Source of the DNA: Candidatus Bathyarchaeota archaeon
GTDB lineage: Archaea; Thermoproteota; Bathyarchaeia; Bathyarchaeales; Bathycorpusculaceae
NCBI GenBank assembly: GCA_026014745.1
Contig: JAOZHS010000002.1
Coordinates: forward strand, 558,001-622,000
Direction: 5' to 3'
DNA length: 64,000 nt
Part shown: positions 18,694 to 26,976 of the stretch, piece by piece
Layout of the letters: each line of letters opens with the position of its first letter
Position numbering within the stretch: position 1 is the first letter of the stretch
Position numbers and translations under genes: made by a program
Notes under the pieces: model-generated
What the model saw: the letters and a program-made list of their open reading frames with translations, nothing else
Database searches by the model: none
Told to the model about the DNA's origin: nothing

Positions 18694-19789
18694 CGTCCTG
18701 GGCATATACAGCCCCTCAGGACAAGAACAGGATATAGCTAACTTTTTAGCGCAACGAATGAAGCAGATGGGCTTTGAGGTAGGCATAGACGCTATCGGCA
18801 ACGTCATCGGCGTGGTCGGGGAAGGGGACCCTGTTATTTTGCTATGTGGCCACATGGACACTGTTGCAGGTCACATGCCACTCCGCGTTGAAGAGGGAAA
18901 AATCTTTGCCCGCGGCGCCGTAGACGCCAAAGGACCCTTAGCGGCTATGATTATGGCGGCGATTGCAGCCTCAAAAGAACCCGACTTTAAAGGCAAAATT
19001 CTCATCGCCAGCGTTGTAGAAGAAGAAGCCACAAGCAAAGGTGTCCGTCACCTAATCACGCAAGGCATCAACGCAGACTACGCCATCTTCGGTGAACCCA
19101 GCGGCGTCGAAAACATAACCGTTGGCTACAAGGGACAAATTCAACTAAAAATCCAAGTCAAAACCGACACAGGTCACGCCTCTACTCCTTGGCTCTACGA
19201 TAACGCACTGGAGAAAGCCTACGAGTTATGGAGCCAAATTAAAGCCGCCTGCTCTTACCCATCAATGGATCCTCAAGAAACGCCCTTTACATCCATCACG
19301 GCTTGCTTAGTTAAGATGGAAGGGGGACAGGGTGACTCGGTTATTCCTTTTGAAGCCGAAATGATGATTGACGTGCGTGTACCTATCCAGTTTACCACCT
19401 CGCAGGTATACGATAAGATGGTTAAAATCATCGCTAATTATCAGGCAATGCACCCTAAAATCTCGGTTAAACCCAGTATCCAAGACACTGTAGAACCCTT
19501 TGAAGCTAACAAATCCTCGCCACTGGTTCATGTGCTGTCCTCGTCAGTACGCAAAGTCCTCAACAAACCCGCCACATTGCTACGCAAAACAGGAACAGGC
19601 GACATGAACCTCCTCGGTAAAGCCATGAACTTACCCATCGTCACCTATGGCCCCGGCGACTCCCACCTTGACCACACCGTAGATGAACACATAGGAATCC
19701 AAGAATACCTCGACTCCATCGCCGTCTACAAAGATGCCATCCTAAAACTCGCAAAAATCCACAACAAAACAGCCCAACAAAATCCCTAA
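18659..19789 (+). CDS. lysK: LysW-lysine/ornithine hydrolase (M20 family)
   Basis: 376 residues, zinc carboxypeptidase of the M20 family. Metal-site motifs are LCGHMDTVAG (His, Asp), ARGAVDAKGPLAAM (Asp), VVEEEATSKG (catalytic Glu and ligand Glu), FGEPSGVENITVGYKG and the late GPGDSHLDHTVDEH. It releases lysine or ornithine from LysW and so ends the pathway. Last gene of lysW-X-Y-Z-J-K; a C-rich run (CCGCCCCCCTCCC) follows about 20 bases after the stop. Confidence 0.9.
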   Translation: MNEQTAVRFLTNVLGIYSPSGQEQDIANFLAQRMKQMGFEVGIDAIGNVIGVVGEGDPVILLCGHMDTVAGHMPLRVEEGKIFARGAVDAKGPLAAMIMAAIAASKEPDFKGKILIASVVEEEATSKGVRHLITQGINADYAIFGEPSGVENITVGYKGQIQLKIQVKTDTGHASTPWLYDNALEKAYELWSQIKAACSYPSMDPQETPFTSITACLVKMEGGQGDSVIPFEAEMMIDVRVPIQFTTSQVYDKMVKIIANYQAMHPKISVKPSIQDTVEPFEANKSSPLVHVLSSSVRKVLNKPATLLRKTGTGDMNLLGKAMNLPIVTYGPGDSHLDHTVDEHIGIQEYLDSIAVYKDAILKLAKIHNKTAQQNP

Positions 19790-19892
19790 AATCAGACCCA
19801 TCAGCTCAGAGACCGCCCCCCTCCCTTATATTAATTGTAGTAAGAAGAAAGCGAGTCCGCAAGAAAGCCCCTAAAACGGCAAAAGGCTATTT

Positions 19893-21155
19893 TTACGCGT
19901 GTTTTCGTTTATGATAACCGAGCAGAGCAACAATTACCAACACTACACCTACTACTGCTAATGCTGCGGTAACTTGCAACCAAACATCGCCTCCTCTGCT
20001 ATAATCAGGAATATCCGTGGAGGATACCGCGGAAAGGTCAACAGGTTGGTTAAGGGGGTAGTGGTCAACATTGTTTTCGTCAATGCAGTAGATGCCTTCA
20101 CCAGTGTAGTCGCTCCAGTAATTGCCCACTAGACCGTTATCCCAAGCAATGCTGTCTGTGGCATTTATTGTTCCCGTATAATTGTATCTTGCTTGGAGTT
20201 CAGGGATGGATTCTGGAGGCCAATACTGGTATTCCACATTCGCGTTTTTTACATTACCGATAAAGTTGTTACTGTAAACCAAGTTATCTGAACCCGCGGG
20301 AAAAACTTTGAAACCTGAATCGTCAGGATGGACTAATAGATAATTTTCAATGTTTGTGCCGTTATTGTTTTTTTCAATATTGTTATCGTAAACGTTTGAG
20401 TTATTACAGTTTCGAAATGTTATTCCATATCCGAATTCATTAAGGCGTTGCCCTGCGTTATCGGTAATATTATTTTTACAGACGGTAACGTTTGAGGTTT
20501 GTTGAAGGGTTATTCCAAAAGTGTTGTTAAAAATATTATTGTAACTTACCAGTGCACCCTCAGACGCTGATAAACCCAGGGCTCCTGTATTTGCTGTGAT
20601 TTCATTCATGCATATTTCAGCATTTATCGAATCACTAAGACTAATTGCATTGCCGTTATTGTTGAAATAATTTTCCTTAATTGAACAGTTAAGAATTTGG
20701 CTCTCAGAAGAAATCCCTGAATGAGAGTTAATTATGTTATTTCCAGATATCGATATCCCAGAGAGCTGAATAGCGCCTCTAAATACAATAGCCATCTGGC
20801 AATTTGTGAAGGTAAATCCTGAAATCTGCACGTTTGAGGCGGCAACAGTGATTGCATACAAATTTGCTCGTCCATCAGGCGAAATGGATTTCTGATTTCC
20901 GTCTAGGATAGTACTGTCTGGGTCTTGACCAATTAATTTTAAGGGCTTGTTTATGCCCAACCATGCGGCGGCATAGGTTCCGCTCTTTACGAATACTGTA
21001 TCTCCGGCGCTGGCATTGCCTAGGGCTGCTTGTAGGGTTGGGTAATTGTCAGGCACTATGATTGTTTTGGGCTGTGTCAACTGCAAAGAGATAAACCCTG
21101 CGGTTATTGACACCGCTAAAACAGCGATTAAAAATGCAACCATGCGCCGTTTCAT
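19893..21155 (-). CDS. Exported right-handed beta-helix (NosD/PbH1-like) surface protein
   Basis: 420 residues with an N-terminal signal peptide (MKRRMVAFLIAVLAVSITAGF) and a C-terminal transmembrane helix plus KRKHA anchor. The start IIVPDNYPTLQAALGNASAGDTVFV, split over the first strands, is the usual opening of archaeal NosD/periplasmic copper-type repeats, followed by many Asn-rich PbH1 coils (NNIFNNT, NNIEKNN, SNNFIGN). Such proteins sit on the outer surface; the ligand is unknown. Convergent with lysK. Confidence 0.8.
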   Translation of the reverse strand: MKRRMVAFLIAVLAVSITAGFISLQLTQPKTIIVPDNYPTLQAALGNASAGDTVFVKSGTYAAAWLGINKPLKLIGQDPDSTILDGNQKSISPDGRANLYAITVAASNVQISGFTFTNCQMAIVFRGAIQLSGISISGNNIINSHSGISSESQILNCSIKENYFNNNGNAISLSDSINAEICMNEITANTGALGLSASEGALVSYNNIFNNTFGITLQQTSNVTVCKNNITDNAGQRLNEFGYGITFRNCNNSNVYDNNIEKNNNGTNIENYLLVHPDDSGFKVFPAGSDNLVYSNNFIGNVKNANVEYQYWPPESIPELQARYNYTGTINATDSIAWDNGLVGNYWSDYTGEGIYCIDENNVDHYPLNQPVDLSAVSSTDIPDYSRGGDVWLQVTAALAVVGVVLVIVALLGYHKRKHA

Positions 21156-21310
21156 GAGGTAGTGGTGGTTAGCGATTGATTAAAAGCCTTGCCATAAAAA
21201 GTCTCTTTGGCTAAAACAGAAAAACCGCACACACAGGCGTTGCTACGTCGGTTTTTGCGTAAATATTATATTGCTGGGCTGCCTTTTCGATTGGCGTTAG
21301 TGAATTCACT

Positions 21311-22825
21311 TTGTCTAACCCAGGCAGCACTCGAACGGTAGCAGAGATTAACGAGAAAATCCGCAAAGGCGACGCGCAGGTTTTGACAGCTGAAGAAATG
21401 AAGCGACTGGTTGAATCCAGCGGCGTTGAAGTGGCTTTTAAAGAAGTTGACGTCGTAACCACAGGCACCTTTGGCGCCATGTGCAGCAGCGGCGCCCTAA
21501 TTAATCTTGGCCACGCAGACCCACCCATCAAAATAGGGCACGCATGGCTAAATGACGTAGAAGTCTGCCACCCCGGAGCAGCAGTGGACATTTTTGTCGG
21601 CGCAACCAACATGTCAGAGAAGCAACCATTTGAATACGGAGGCGGACACGTAATCTCCGACCTAGTCGCAGGTAAAGAAGTGGAGCTCCGAGCAACATCC
21701 CACGGCACCGACTGCTACCCCCGCACCTCAGTTAAAACCACCCTCACCAAATACGACCTCAACCAATTCTATCTGCTCAACTTCCGAAACTGTTACCAAC
21801 GCTACAACTGCGCCGTCAACAGCAGCGACGAAACCATCTACACCTACATGAGCAAACTGCTGCCCAAATTCCGAAACGCAACGTTTAGCGGCGCAGGCGA
21901 ACTCAACCCACTGATGAATGACCCAGATTATGAAACCATCGGGTTAGGCACCCACATCTTTCTGGGCGGCGGAGACGGCTACGTCATCGGAGAAGGCACC
22001 CAACATAGCCCCAAAAACCAAGACGGCACATTGATGGTGAAAGGCGACGCAAAAAAAATGAGCCCCGAATTTCTGCAGGGCGCAGCTTTCACGCGGTACG
22101 GCACCTCGATGTATGTGGGTTTAGGCATCCCCATTCCCATCCTTAACCTTGGATTAGCAAAGAAAACAGCCATCCGTGACAGTGAAATCTTTACCGACAT
22201 CGTAGATTACAGTGTACCACGGCGTGACCGCCCCAAGTTTGGCAAAGTCAGCTACCAAGAACTAAAATCAGGCTCCATAACCGTAAACGGCAAAAAGGTC
22301 AGGGTAAGCTCGCTTTCCAGCCTTAAAATGGCTAATAAGGTTTCTGAGACGCTCAAGTCATGGATTGAAGAAGCCAACTTCTTCTTAACAGAGCCAGTTG
22401 AGCGGCTGCCCACCAACACGGTGTTTAAACCAATGCGGCAAACCGAGGAAATCCCCTTCGTCGTCACCGTCATGCATTCCGCCGTGACCTGCACTGAAGA
22501 CGAAGAAATCCGCGCCATAGCCGAACGCATAGTCACCAAATCCGTCAACCACATCGTCGTGGTAGATGACGCCTGCAGACTACGAGGCATCGTCACATCA
22601 TGGGACATAACCCGCGCCATGGCAGAAGGCAAAAAAGCCTTAGCCGACATTGAATCCCGCAATGTCATAACCGCTAAACCCGACGAGCCGCTGGAAATAG
22701 CTTCTAAACGCATGGCGCAACACAACATCTCCGCGTTACCTGTTATAGATGTGGACAAGAAGGTACTTGGTATAGTTACTTCTGAAGATGTGTCAAAACT
22801 GCTAGGACGGCGAAGAAATGACTAG
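21311..22825 (+). CDS. L-aspartate semialdehyde sulfurtransferase (DUF39) with CBS pair
   Basis: 504 residues. The first about 370 are a DUF39/HcyBio domain (GAMCSSGALINLGHADPPIKIG is split across its start; the conserved Cys-containing NFRNCYQRYNC and GLGTHIFLGGGDGYV follow), and the end (about 385-500) is two CBS domains. In methanogens the homologue MA1821 turns aspartate semialdehyde into homocysteine with a sulfide donor. The gene pairs with the NIL/ferredoxin and UPF0280 genes, the known partners. Start is TTG; ATATTATATT about 45 bases upstream is a good TATA box. Confidence 0.85.
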   Translation: MSNPGSTRTVAEINEKIRKGDAQVLTAEEMKRLVESSGVEVAFKEVDVVTTGTFGAMCSSGALINLGHADPPIKIGHAWLNDVEVCHPGAAVDIFVGATNMSEKQPFEYGGGHVISDLVAGKEVELRATSHGTDCYPRTSVKTTLTKYDLNQFYLLNFRNCYQRYNCAVNSSDETIYTYMSKLLPKFRNATFSGAGELNPLMNDPDYETIGLGTHIFLGGGDGYVIGEGTQHSPKNQDGTLMVKGDAKKMSPEFLQGAAFTRYGTSMYVGLGIPIPILNLGLAKKTAIRDSEIFTDIVDYSVPRRDRPKFGKVSYQELKSGSITVNGKKVRVSSLSSLKMANKVSETLKSWIEEANFFLTEPVERLPTNTVFKPMRQTEEIPFVVTVMHSAVTCTEDEEIRAIAERIVTKSVNHIVVVDDACRLRGIVTSWDITRAMAEGKKALADIESRNVITAKPDEPLEIASKRMAQHNISALPVIDVDKKVLGIVTSEDVSKLLGRRRND

Positions 22826-23243
22826 ACTACTCATCAGGTTTAGTGAAGAACAAGTTTCAGAACCCATCGCAGCCCAAATCATCATCGAACACAAAGTACC
22901 TATGGTTATTTTATCAGCGCATGTCAATTCGAAGGGCGGCGAAATCTTAGTTGAAGTCCCCGACGAGATGCAAGAAGAAGTCGTGAATGCTTTCCGTAAA
23001 CGCAAAATCGAAGTCACGGTGCCCAAACTCATCGAAGTTGACGCCGAAAAATGCTTCAGCTGCGGCAGCTGCGTAGCGCTTTGTCCAGTCGAAGCCATCA
23101 GCATCAAAGAAGACTACACCGTACAGTTCGACAAAGCCAAATGTGTAGGAAGCACCTGTAGCATCTGTGTGGATGTTTGTCCCGCCCGAGCTATAAAATC
23201 GGTGAAACAGAACAACAACGGAACACCCCGCAAGCAGAGTTAA
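22818..23243 (+). CDS. NIL-domain 4Fe-4S ferredoxin partner of the sulfurtransferase
   Basis: 141 residues. The N-terminal about 75 residues are a NIL domain; the rest has two [4Fe-4S] motifs, CFSCGSCVALCPVEAI and CVGSTCSICVDVCPARAI. The homologue MA1822 works with the DUF39 protein in homocysteine synthesis, probably passing electrons for sulfur transfer. Overlaps the previous gene by 8 bases, so the two are co-translated. The C-terminal tail is basic and disordered. Confidence 0.85.
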   Translation: MTRLLIRFSEEQVSEPIAAQIIIEHKVPMVILSAHVNSKGGEILVEVPDEMQEEVVNAFRKRKIEVTVPKLIEVDAEKCFSCGSCVALCPVEAISIKEDYTVQFDKAKCVGSTCSICVDVCPARAIKSVKQNNNGTPRKQS

Positions 23244-23249
23244 GAAAAA

Positions 23250-23951
23250 TTGACGGGCAACCTGCATAAGGAAAAGTTCGCGTTCAAAGAAGCCCAATGC
23301 ACCATAATTTCTGACACGCCCCTAGGAATTGAAAACGCAAAACAGTCTATCAGCCGCAACTATCAAGAACTCGAAGCCCACGTAGCGGCAAACCCCAAAT
23401 TTTCCTGGACTTTAACACCGATTTCGGTTCCTGAAAAGCCTCTTGTTGCAAAATTGATGGCGCAAGCCGCACAGAAAGCTGGAGTGGGACCAATGGCGGC
23501 TGTGGCGGGCGCAATCGCGGATTTAGCCGTCCAAGACATGCTACAGGCAGGTTGTAAAGTTGCAGTGGTGGAGGATGGTGGTGAAATCTCAGCCCAAGCT
23601 GACAGGCCCATCGACATTGCAGTTGCGGCAGGAGATGAACCCCTTTCTCGGCGTTTCGGTTTCCGATTAACTGAATTCCCAGTCGGCGTTGCGACCAGTT
23701 CAGGCAGATTCAGCCATGCCCTCAGTTTCGGCGATGCAGAGGCGGCAATTGTGTTTTGTAAAGATGCTACTTTAGCTGACGCCGCCGCTACTGCTGTTGG
23801 AAACGTCGTAAAAGGTGATGACGCCCAAGCAGTCATCCAAACGGCATTAGACAAGGGATTGGCGATTGAGGGCGTTGAGGGAGTGTTGATTGTCTATAAA
23901 GGCGAAGTAGGGACAACGGGGAAAATTCCGCCGATTATTAAAGTGACTTAG
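23250..23951 (+). CDS. UPF0280 family protein (thiamine-biosynthesis ApbE-like fold)
   Basis: 233 residues, COG2122/UPF0280. The GPMAAVAGAIADLAVQDML stretch and the VEDGGEI element match the family, which resembles ApbE flavin transferases. It travels with the DUF39 and NIL-ferredoxin genes in methanogens and is implicated in the same sulfide-to-homocysteine step. Start TTG, 6 bases after the ferredoxin stop. Its last 14 bases overlap, antisense, the end of the small gene on the other strand. Confidence 0.85.
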   Translation: MTGNLHKEKFAFKEAQCTIISDTPLGIENAKQSISRNYQELEAHVAANPKFSWTLTPISVPEKPLVAKLMAQAAQKAGVGPMAAVAGAIADLAVQDMLQAGCKVAVVEDGGEISAQADRPIDIAVAAGDEPLSRRFGFRLTEFPVGVATSSGRFSHALSFGDAEAAIVFCKDATLADAAATAVGNVVKGDDAQAVIQTALDKGLAIEGVEGVLIVYKGEVGTTGKIPPIIKVT

Positions 23952-24117
23952 CGGAGATTTTCTTTTTTATCGTGGGTGCAAAGAGCAAACCAAACGCTGC
24001 CCCCAAAGCGATGCCGAGCCCTATGTTGCCAAAGACGTTACCTATTATGGCGCCAAAAGCTGTACCAAACACTAAGCTTATGCCAGCTAAGGAGACGGAT
24101 TTTTGTTCTGTTTTCAT
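23938..24117 (-). CDS. 59-residue glycine-zipper membrane protein
   Basis: Begins MKTEQKSVSLAG and continues with alternating Gly/Ala-rich hydrophobic stretches (FGTAFGAIIGNVFGNIGLG, then IALGAAFGLLFAP), typical glycine-zipper helices, and ends KKKISAKSTL-like with Lys/Ser. A perfect Shine-Dalgarno GGAGGTGA lies inside the 3' end of the regulator gene, and the two overlap as ATGA. So it is translationally coupled to the regulator. It probably forms a hairpin in the membrane, perhaps with the regulator's own helices (inference). Confidence 0.7.
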   Translation of the reverse strand: MKTEQKSVSLAGISLVFGTAFGAIIGNVFGNIGLGIALGAAFGLLFAPTIKKKISAKSL

Positions 24118-24605
24118 GATTTCACCTCCTCAAAAAGTTGCCAAGTTGTTGTAGTAGCAATGAACGCCAAAAAAGGCATGACGATTGCCCAGAGTACCAC
24201 GTTGACTTCGAGGTATGCCGCAGCTGTTATGCCTATTGCCCACAATAGCAGGTTGCCCAATGTTGCGCCTAAGCGTTTTTTCTGGAACAACACTACTTTG
24301 TTGTAGCTGGCGGTTTTTAGTAGGAGGCTGTAGGCGTCTTTGCCCATAGGTGTGAGTTCGTATTTGCCGTTTTTTTGGGTTAGGAAGGGTGCGAGTTCGC
24401 GGAGATGATAGGATAGGGTTGGGCTGTCGGGGATTTTGTTGGTGTTTAGGATGTCAGTGAAGCTTATGGTTTTCTTTTCGCCGATGAGTCGAAGGATGTC
24501 TCGCCGTTTCTGGTTTTCTAACGCTTTAAAGACGTCTTGTTCGAGGTTATCGAATGCTTCAGTTTTTTCTGCCAATCTTTTCACACTCAATAGTGTGTAT
24601 AGCAT
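24114..24605 (-). CDS. Membrane-anchored ArsR-like winged-helix regulator
   Basis: 163 residues. The N-terminal half is an ArsR-type winged helix (VFKALENQKRRDILRLIGEK, TDILNTNKIPDSPTLSYHL and LAPFLTQKNGKYELT), the C-terminal half two hydrophobic helices (LGNLLLWAIGITAAAYLEV and VVLWAIVMPFLAFIATTT), so DNA binding is tethered to the membrane. The start may be ATG 24605 or GTG 24584. Three strong palindromes lie upstream, over the promoter and the start, which suggests tight autoregulation. Coupled to the glycine-zipper gene. Confidence 0.75.
   Translation of the reverse strand: MLYTLLSVKRLAEKTEAFDNLEQDVFKALENQKRRDILRLIGEKKTISFTDILNTNKIPDSPTLSYHLRELAPFLTQKNGKYELTPMGKDAYSLLLKTASYNKVVLFQKKRLGATLGNLLLWAIGITAAAYLEVNVVLWAIVMPFLAFIATTTTWQLFEEVKS
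24582..24597. promoter_or_regulatory. Palindrome at the start of the ArsR-like gene
   Basis: CACACT-CAAT-AGTGTG, a perfect 6-bp inverted repeat at the first codons of the regulator. If translation starts at GTG 24584 this lies in the leader. Confidence 0.4.
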
Positions 24606-24619
24606 AAGGTGGAAATAAG

Positions 24620-24635
24620 CTGCTACGTGTAGCAG
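24620..24635. promoter_or_regulatory. Palindrome at the inferred transcript start of the ArsR-like gene
   Basis: CTGCTAC-GT-GTAGCAG, perfect 7-bp arms, about 26 bases downstream (minus strand) of the TATA box held in the next palindrome. Confidence 0.5.
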
Positions 24636-24638
24636 AGT

Positions 24639-24660
24639 TTAGTAAAAAATATTTTACTAA
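24639..24660. promoter_or_regulatory. Palindrome containing the TATA box of the ArsR-like gene
   Basis: Perfect 9-bp arms TTAGTAAAA / TTTTACTAA with a 4-base centre. The centre forms an AAATATTTT TATA-like element read on the minus strand, so a repressor here would exclude TBP. Confidence 0.55.
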
Positions 24661-24739
24661 CTTTAGACGCAGCGATTGCGTAAAATTAGGCTGAAAAATC
24701 GTCAGGAAGCAAACAAACCCTTAACTCAAATCCGAAAGG

Positions 24740-24747
24740 CTTATATG
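24740..24747 (+). promoter_or_regulatory. TATA box of the aromatic operon leader
   Basis: CTTATATG preceded by a purine-rich CGAAAGG (BRE-like). A start about 26 bases downstream, near 24766-24770, would place the transcript end just before the leader peptide's ribosome-binding site. Confidence 0.55.
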
Positions 24748-24781
24748 TTGTTGGGATTGACTGATTTGGCAGGTTCGAAGC

Positions 24782-24871
24782 ATGACCAACGCCTCAAACA
24801 AAAAAACAGGCAACGCAGCACTGTTCCAGAGCTTCGACTACGTCTTTTATTGGTACGGTTATTTTCCTTAA
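24782..24871 (+). CDS. Aromatic-rich leader peptide upstream of the aspartokinase/shikimate operon
   Basis: A 29-codon frame, ATG 24782 to TAA 24869-24871. AGGT stands 8 bases before the ATG and a TATA box about 40 bases before it. The first 14 residues are ordinary (MTNASNKKTGNAAL); the last 15 are FQSFDYVFYWYGYFP, with four Phe, four Tyr and one Trp. Such end-loaded clusters of the pathway's own products are the mark of attenuator peptides like TrpL and PheL. The stop codon is immediately followed by a strong hairpin, then the aspartokinase gene 59 bases on. Homology is not expected for such a peptide. Attenuation as its function is inference. Confidence 0.7.
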   Translation: MTNASNKKTGNAALFQSFDYVFYWYGYFP

Positions 24872-24909
24872 GCCCAGAACTGCAAAATTTTTGGAAAACG
24901 GTTCTGGGC
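24872..24909 (+). promoter_or_regulatory. Attenuator-like hairpin before aspartokinase
   Basis: GCCCAGAAC (24872-24880) pairs perfectly with GTTCTGGGC (24901-24909); one wobble and one G-C pair extend it inward. The loop holds TTTTT (24887-24891). No U-run follows the stem, so this is not a bacterial-type terminator. Its 3' arm can instead pair with 24825-24833 inside the leader peptide frame (nine contiguous pairs, three of them wobbles), giving two exclusive structures. It ends 8 bases before the GGTG that precedes the aspartokinase ATG. Confidence 0.65.
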
Positions 24910-24930
24910 AGCAAATGGGTGTAACACAAG

Positions 24931-26172
24931 ATGAGTGAACTCTCTAAACGTAAAATTGTGGTTAAATTCGGCGGCAGCAGCCTAGCTGATCACGAGCGCC
25001 TCCTTAAAGCAGTCATGGCAGTGGTAACGGAAGCAAAAAAGGGCACCAAAATCGCCGTGGTCGTATCTGCCATGGGCAAAACCACCGACGTATTGATGAC
25101 CACAGCTAAAAACACTTCAAACGGTAAACTAACTAAACACGAGTTGGATGACATCCTCTCTATGGGGGAACGAACAAGCGTACGCATCTTCGCCGCGGCG
25201 CTCCGCAACAATGGTGCAGACGCCTGCTACTTTGACCCCATGGACAGCAAATGGCCCATCATAACAGATGAAGCATTCCAAAACGCTAATCCCCTGCTTA
25301 AGGAATGCAGCAAAAACATCAACGAAGGCGTCCTGCCCCTCGTAGAAGCAGGCACCATACCAGTCATCGCGGGTTTTGTGGGCAAAACCAAAGAGGGCAA
25401 AATCACCACGTTAGGCAGAGGCGGAAGCGACACCACCGCGTTCCTCTTAGCCGAAGGCATAGGCGCAGACCAAGTCGTACTGGTAACCGACGCTGAAGGA
25501 ATAATGTCTAGTGACCCCAAAATCATAGCCTCCCCCGAACTGTTACCAACCATAAACGTAAACACACTCGTTGGACTCGCCGACTCTGGCGCCAAATTCA
25601 TCCACAGCAAAGCCCTCAAATACAAACCCAAAGACATCGACGTCAAAGTCATCAGCAACCAGCATGGCGACCTAAGCAGACCCGGCACCATAATCACAGG
25701 TGCACTTGCCTGGGAACTTGACGCCGAAATCGCCAACGTCACACCCGTTGCGGAAATCACGGTGATTGGCGATGGCTTGTCAGCTAACCCCAAAGTCGTC
25801 ACCGAAATAATAGAGAAAGTCAGAGAACACACCATGCTTTTGGGCATGTCGATGAATACCAACAGCGTCATCGTCTATGTCGCCCAAGAAAACAACATAC
25901 ACGACCTCTTCAACGAAATCCACAAAATTACCGTCAACAACAAAGAAACCATCGCCATGGCAATCAAAAAAGACCTCGTCTTCATCAAAACCAGCGGTGT
26001 CGGACTCGAAGAAACCCAAGGGCTCATCGGCAAAATCAGCGAGGACCTCCGCGTTGCCGGAATAAACATCAGCGGAATCCTCACCATAACTTCAAGTATC
26101 TTGCTGTTTGTAGATTGGAATGAGCGCGAGAAGGCGCTAAAGTTAATTAAAAACTCGCTTAAAACACACTAG
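24931..26172 (+). CDS. Aspartokinase
   Basis: 413 residues: amino-acid kinase domain with KFGGSSLADHERL at the start, SMGERTSVRIFAAAL, and LGRGGSDTTAFLLAEG near 170, then two ACT domains from about 275 (VIGDGLSANPKVVTEI and KTSGVGLEETQGLIGKIS). It makes aspartyl phosphate, the route to aspartate semialdehyde. As the first gene of the shikimate operon it supplies the semialdehyde needed by the next gene, ADTH synthase. The ACT pair suggests feedback by an end product such as threonine or lysine; which one cannot be read. Confidence 0.9.
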   Translation: MSELSKRKIVVKFGGSSLADHERLLKAVMAVVTEAKKGTKIAVVVSAMGKTTDVLMTTAKNTSNGKLTKHELDDILSMGERTSVRIFAAALRNNGADACYFDPMDSKWPIITDEAFQNANPLLKECSKNINEGVLPLVEAGTIPVIAGFVGKTKEGKITTLGRGGSDTTAFLLAEGIGADQVVLVTDAEGIMSSDPKIIASPELLPTINVNTLVGLADSGAKFIHSKALKYKPKDIDVKVISNQHGDLSRPGTIITGALAWELDAEIANVTPVAEITVIGDGLSANPKVVTEIIEKVREHTMLLGMSMNTNSVIVYVAQENNIHDLFNEIHKITVNNKETIAMAIKKDLVFIKTSGVGLEETQGLIGKISEDLRVAGINISGILTITSSILLFVDWNEREKALKLIKNSLKTH

Positions 26173-26184
26173 AGGCAAAAGAAA

Positions 26185-26976
26185 ATGAACGTTGGGAAAA
26201 CACGCAGATTAAAGCGCATCACGCAATCCGATAACCGCACCGTAATCGTACCCATGGACCACGGCGTCACCGTTGGACCCATAGAGGGCATCATCAACAT
26301 GCAAGAAATCACAAACAAACTCGTCCGCGGCAACGCCGACGCCATCCTTGTCCATAAAGGCATAGCCAAACGCATCGACACAGGCAACGCAGGTCTAATT
26401 GTTATGCTCTCAGGCGTCTCTAACCTTAGCCCTAATCCCAACGGCAAAGTCCAAGTTTGCAGCGTAGGAGAAGCCCTTCGCCTCGGCGCTGATGCCGTCA
26501 GCGTACATGTTAACATAGGCGCCCAAGATGAAGACAAAATGTTGGCTAACATGGGTAAAGTCAGCGAAGAATGCGAACACTACGGGTTACCCCTCTTAGC
26601 AATGATGTATCCGCGGGGACCCCGAATCCCAAACGAACACGACGTATCCGTCGTCGCCCACGCAGCCCGCATCGGAGCCGAACTTGGCGCAGACATCATA
26701 AAAACCAATTACACAGGAAGCATTGAAAGCTTCAAAACGGTAACGGAAAGCTGCCCAGCCCCAGTCGTCATCGCTGGCGGCCCCAAATGCAAATCCCTCG
26801 ACGAGGTACTCCAAACAACAGCGGATGCTATTTCAGGAGGAGCCGCGGGACTCTCCATTGGACGCAACGTGTTCCAATGTGAAGACCCCACAAAGATTAC
26901 CCAGGCGCTATCCGCCATCGTGCACAAGAATGTGTCGGTAGAGCAGGCACGCAGAATTTTAGGTGAGAAAACGTGA
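26185..26976 (+). CDS. 2-amino-3,7-dideoxy-D-threo-hept-6-ulosonate (ADTH) synthase
   Basis: 263 residues, class I aldolase of the DeoC/FbaB family. Motifs IVPMDHGVTVGP and IIKTNYTGSIESF (Schiff-base lysine) are clear. In archaea that lack DAHP synthase it joins aspartate semialdehyde to a 6-deoxy-5-ketofructose phosphate-derived unit, replacing the first shikimate step. A plain fructose-bisphosphate aldolase role is the alternative, but the position between aspartokinase and dehydroquinate synthase II argues for ADTH synthase. Confidence 0.88.
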   Translation: MNVGKTRRLKRITQSDNRTVIVPMDHGVTVGPIEGIINMQEITNKLVRGNADAILVHKGIAKRIDTGNAGLIVMLSGVSNLSPNPNGKVQVCSVGEALRLGADAVSVHVNIGAQDEDKMLANMGKVSEECEHYGLPLLAMMYPRGPRIPNEHDVSVVAHAARIGAELGADIIKTNYTGSIESFKTVTESCPAPVVIAGGPKCKSLDEVLQTTADAISGGAAGLSIGRNVFQCEDPTKITQALSAIVHKNVSVEQARRILGEKT

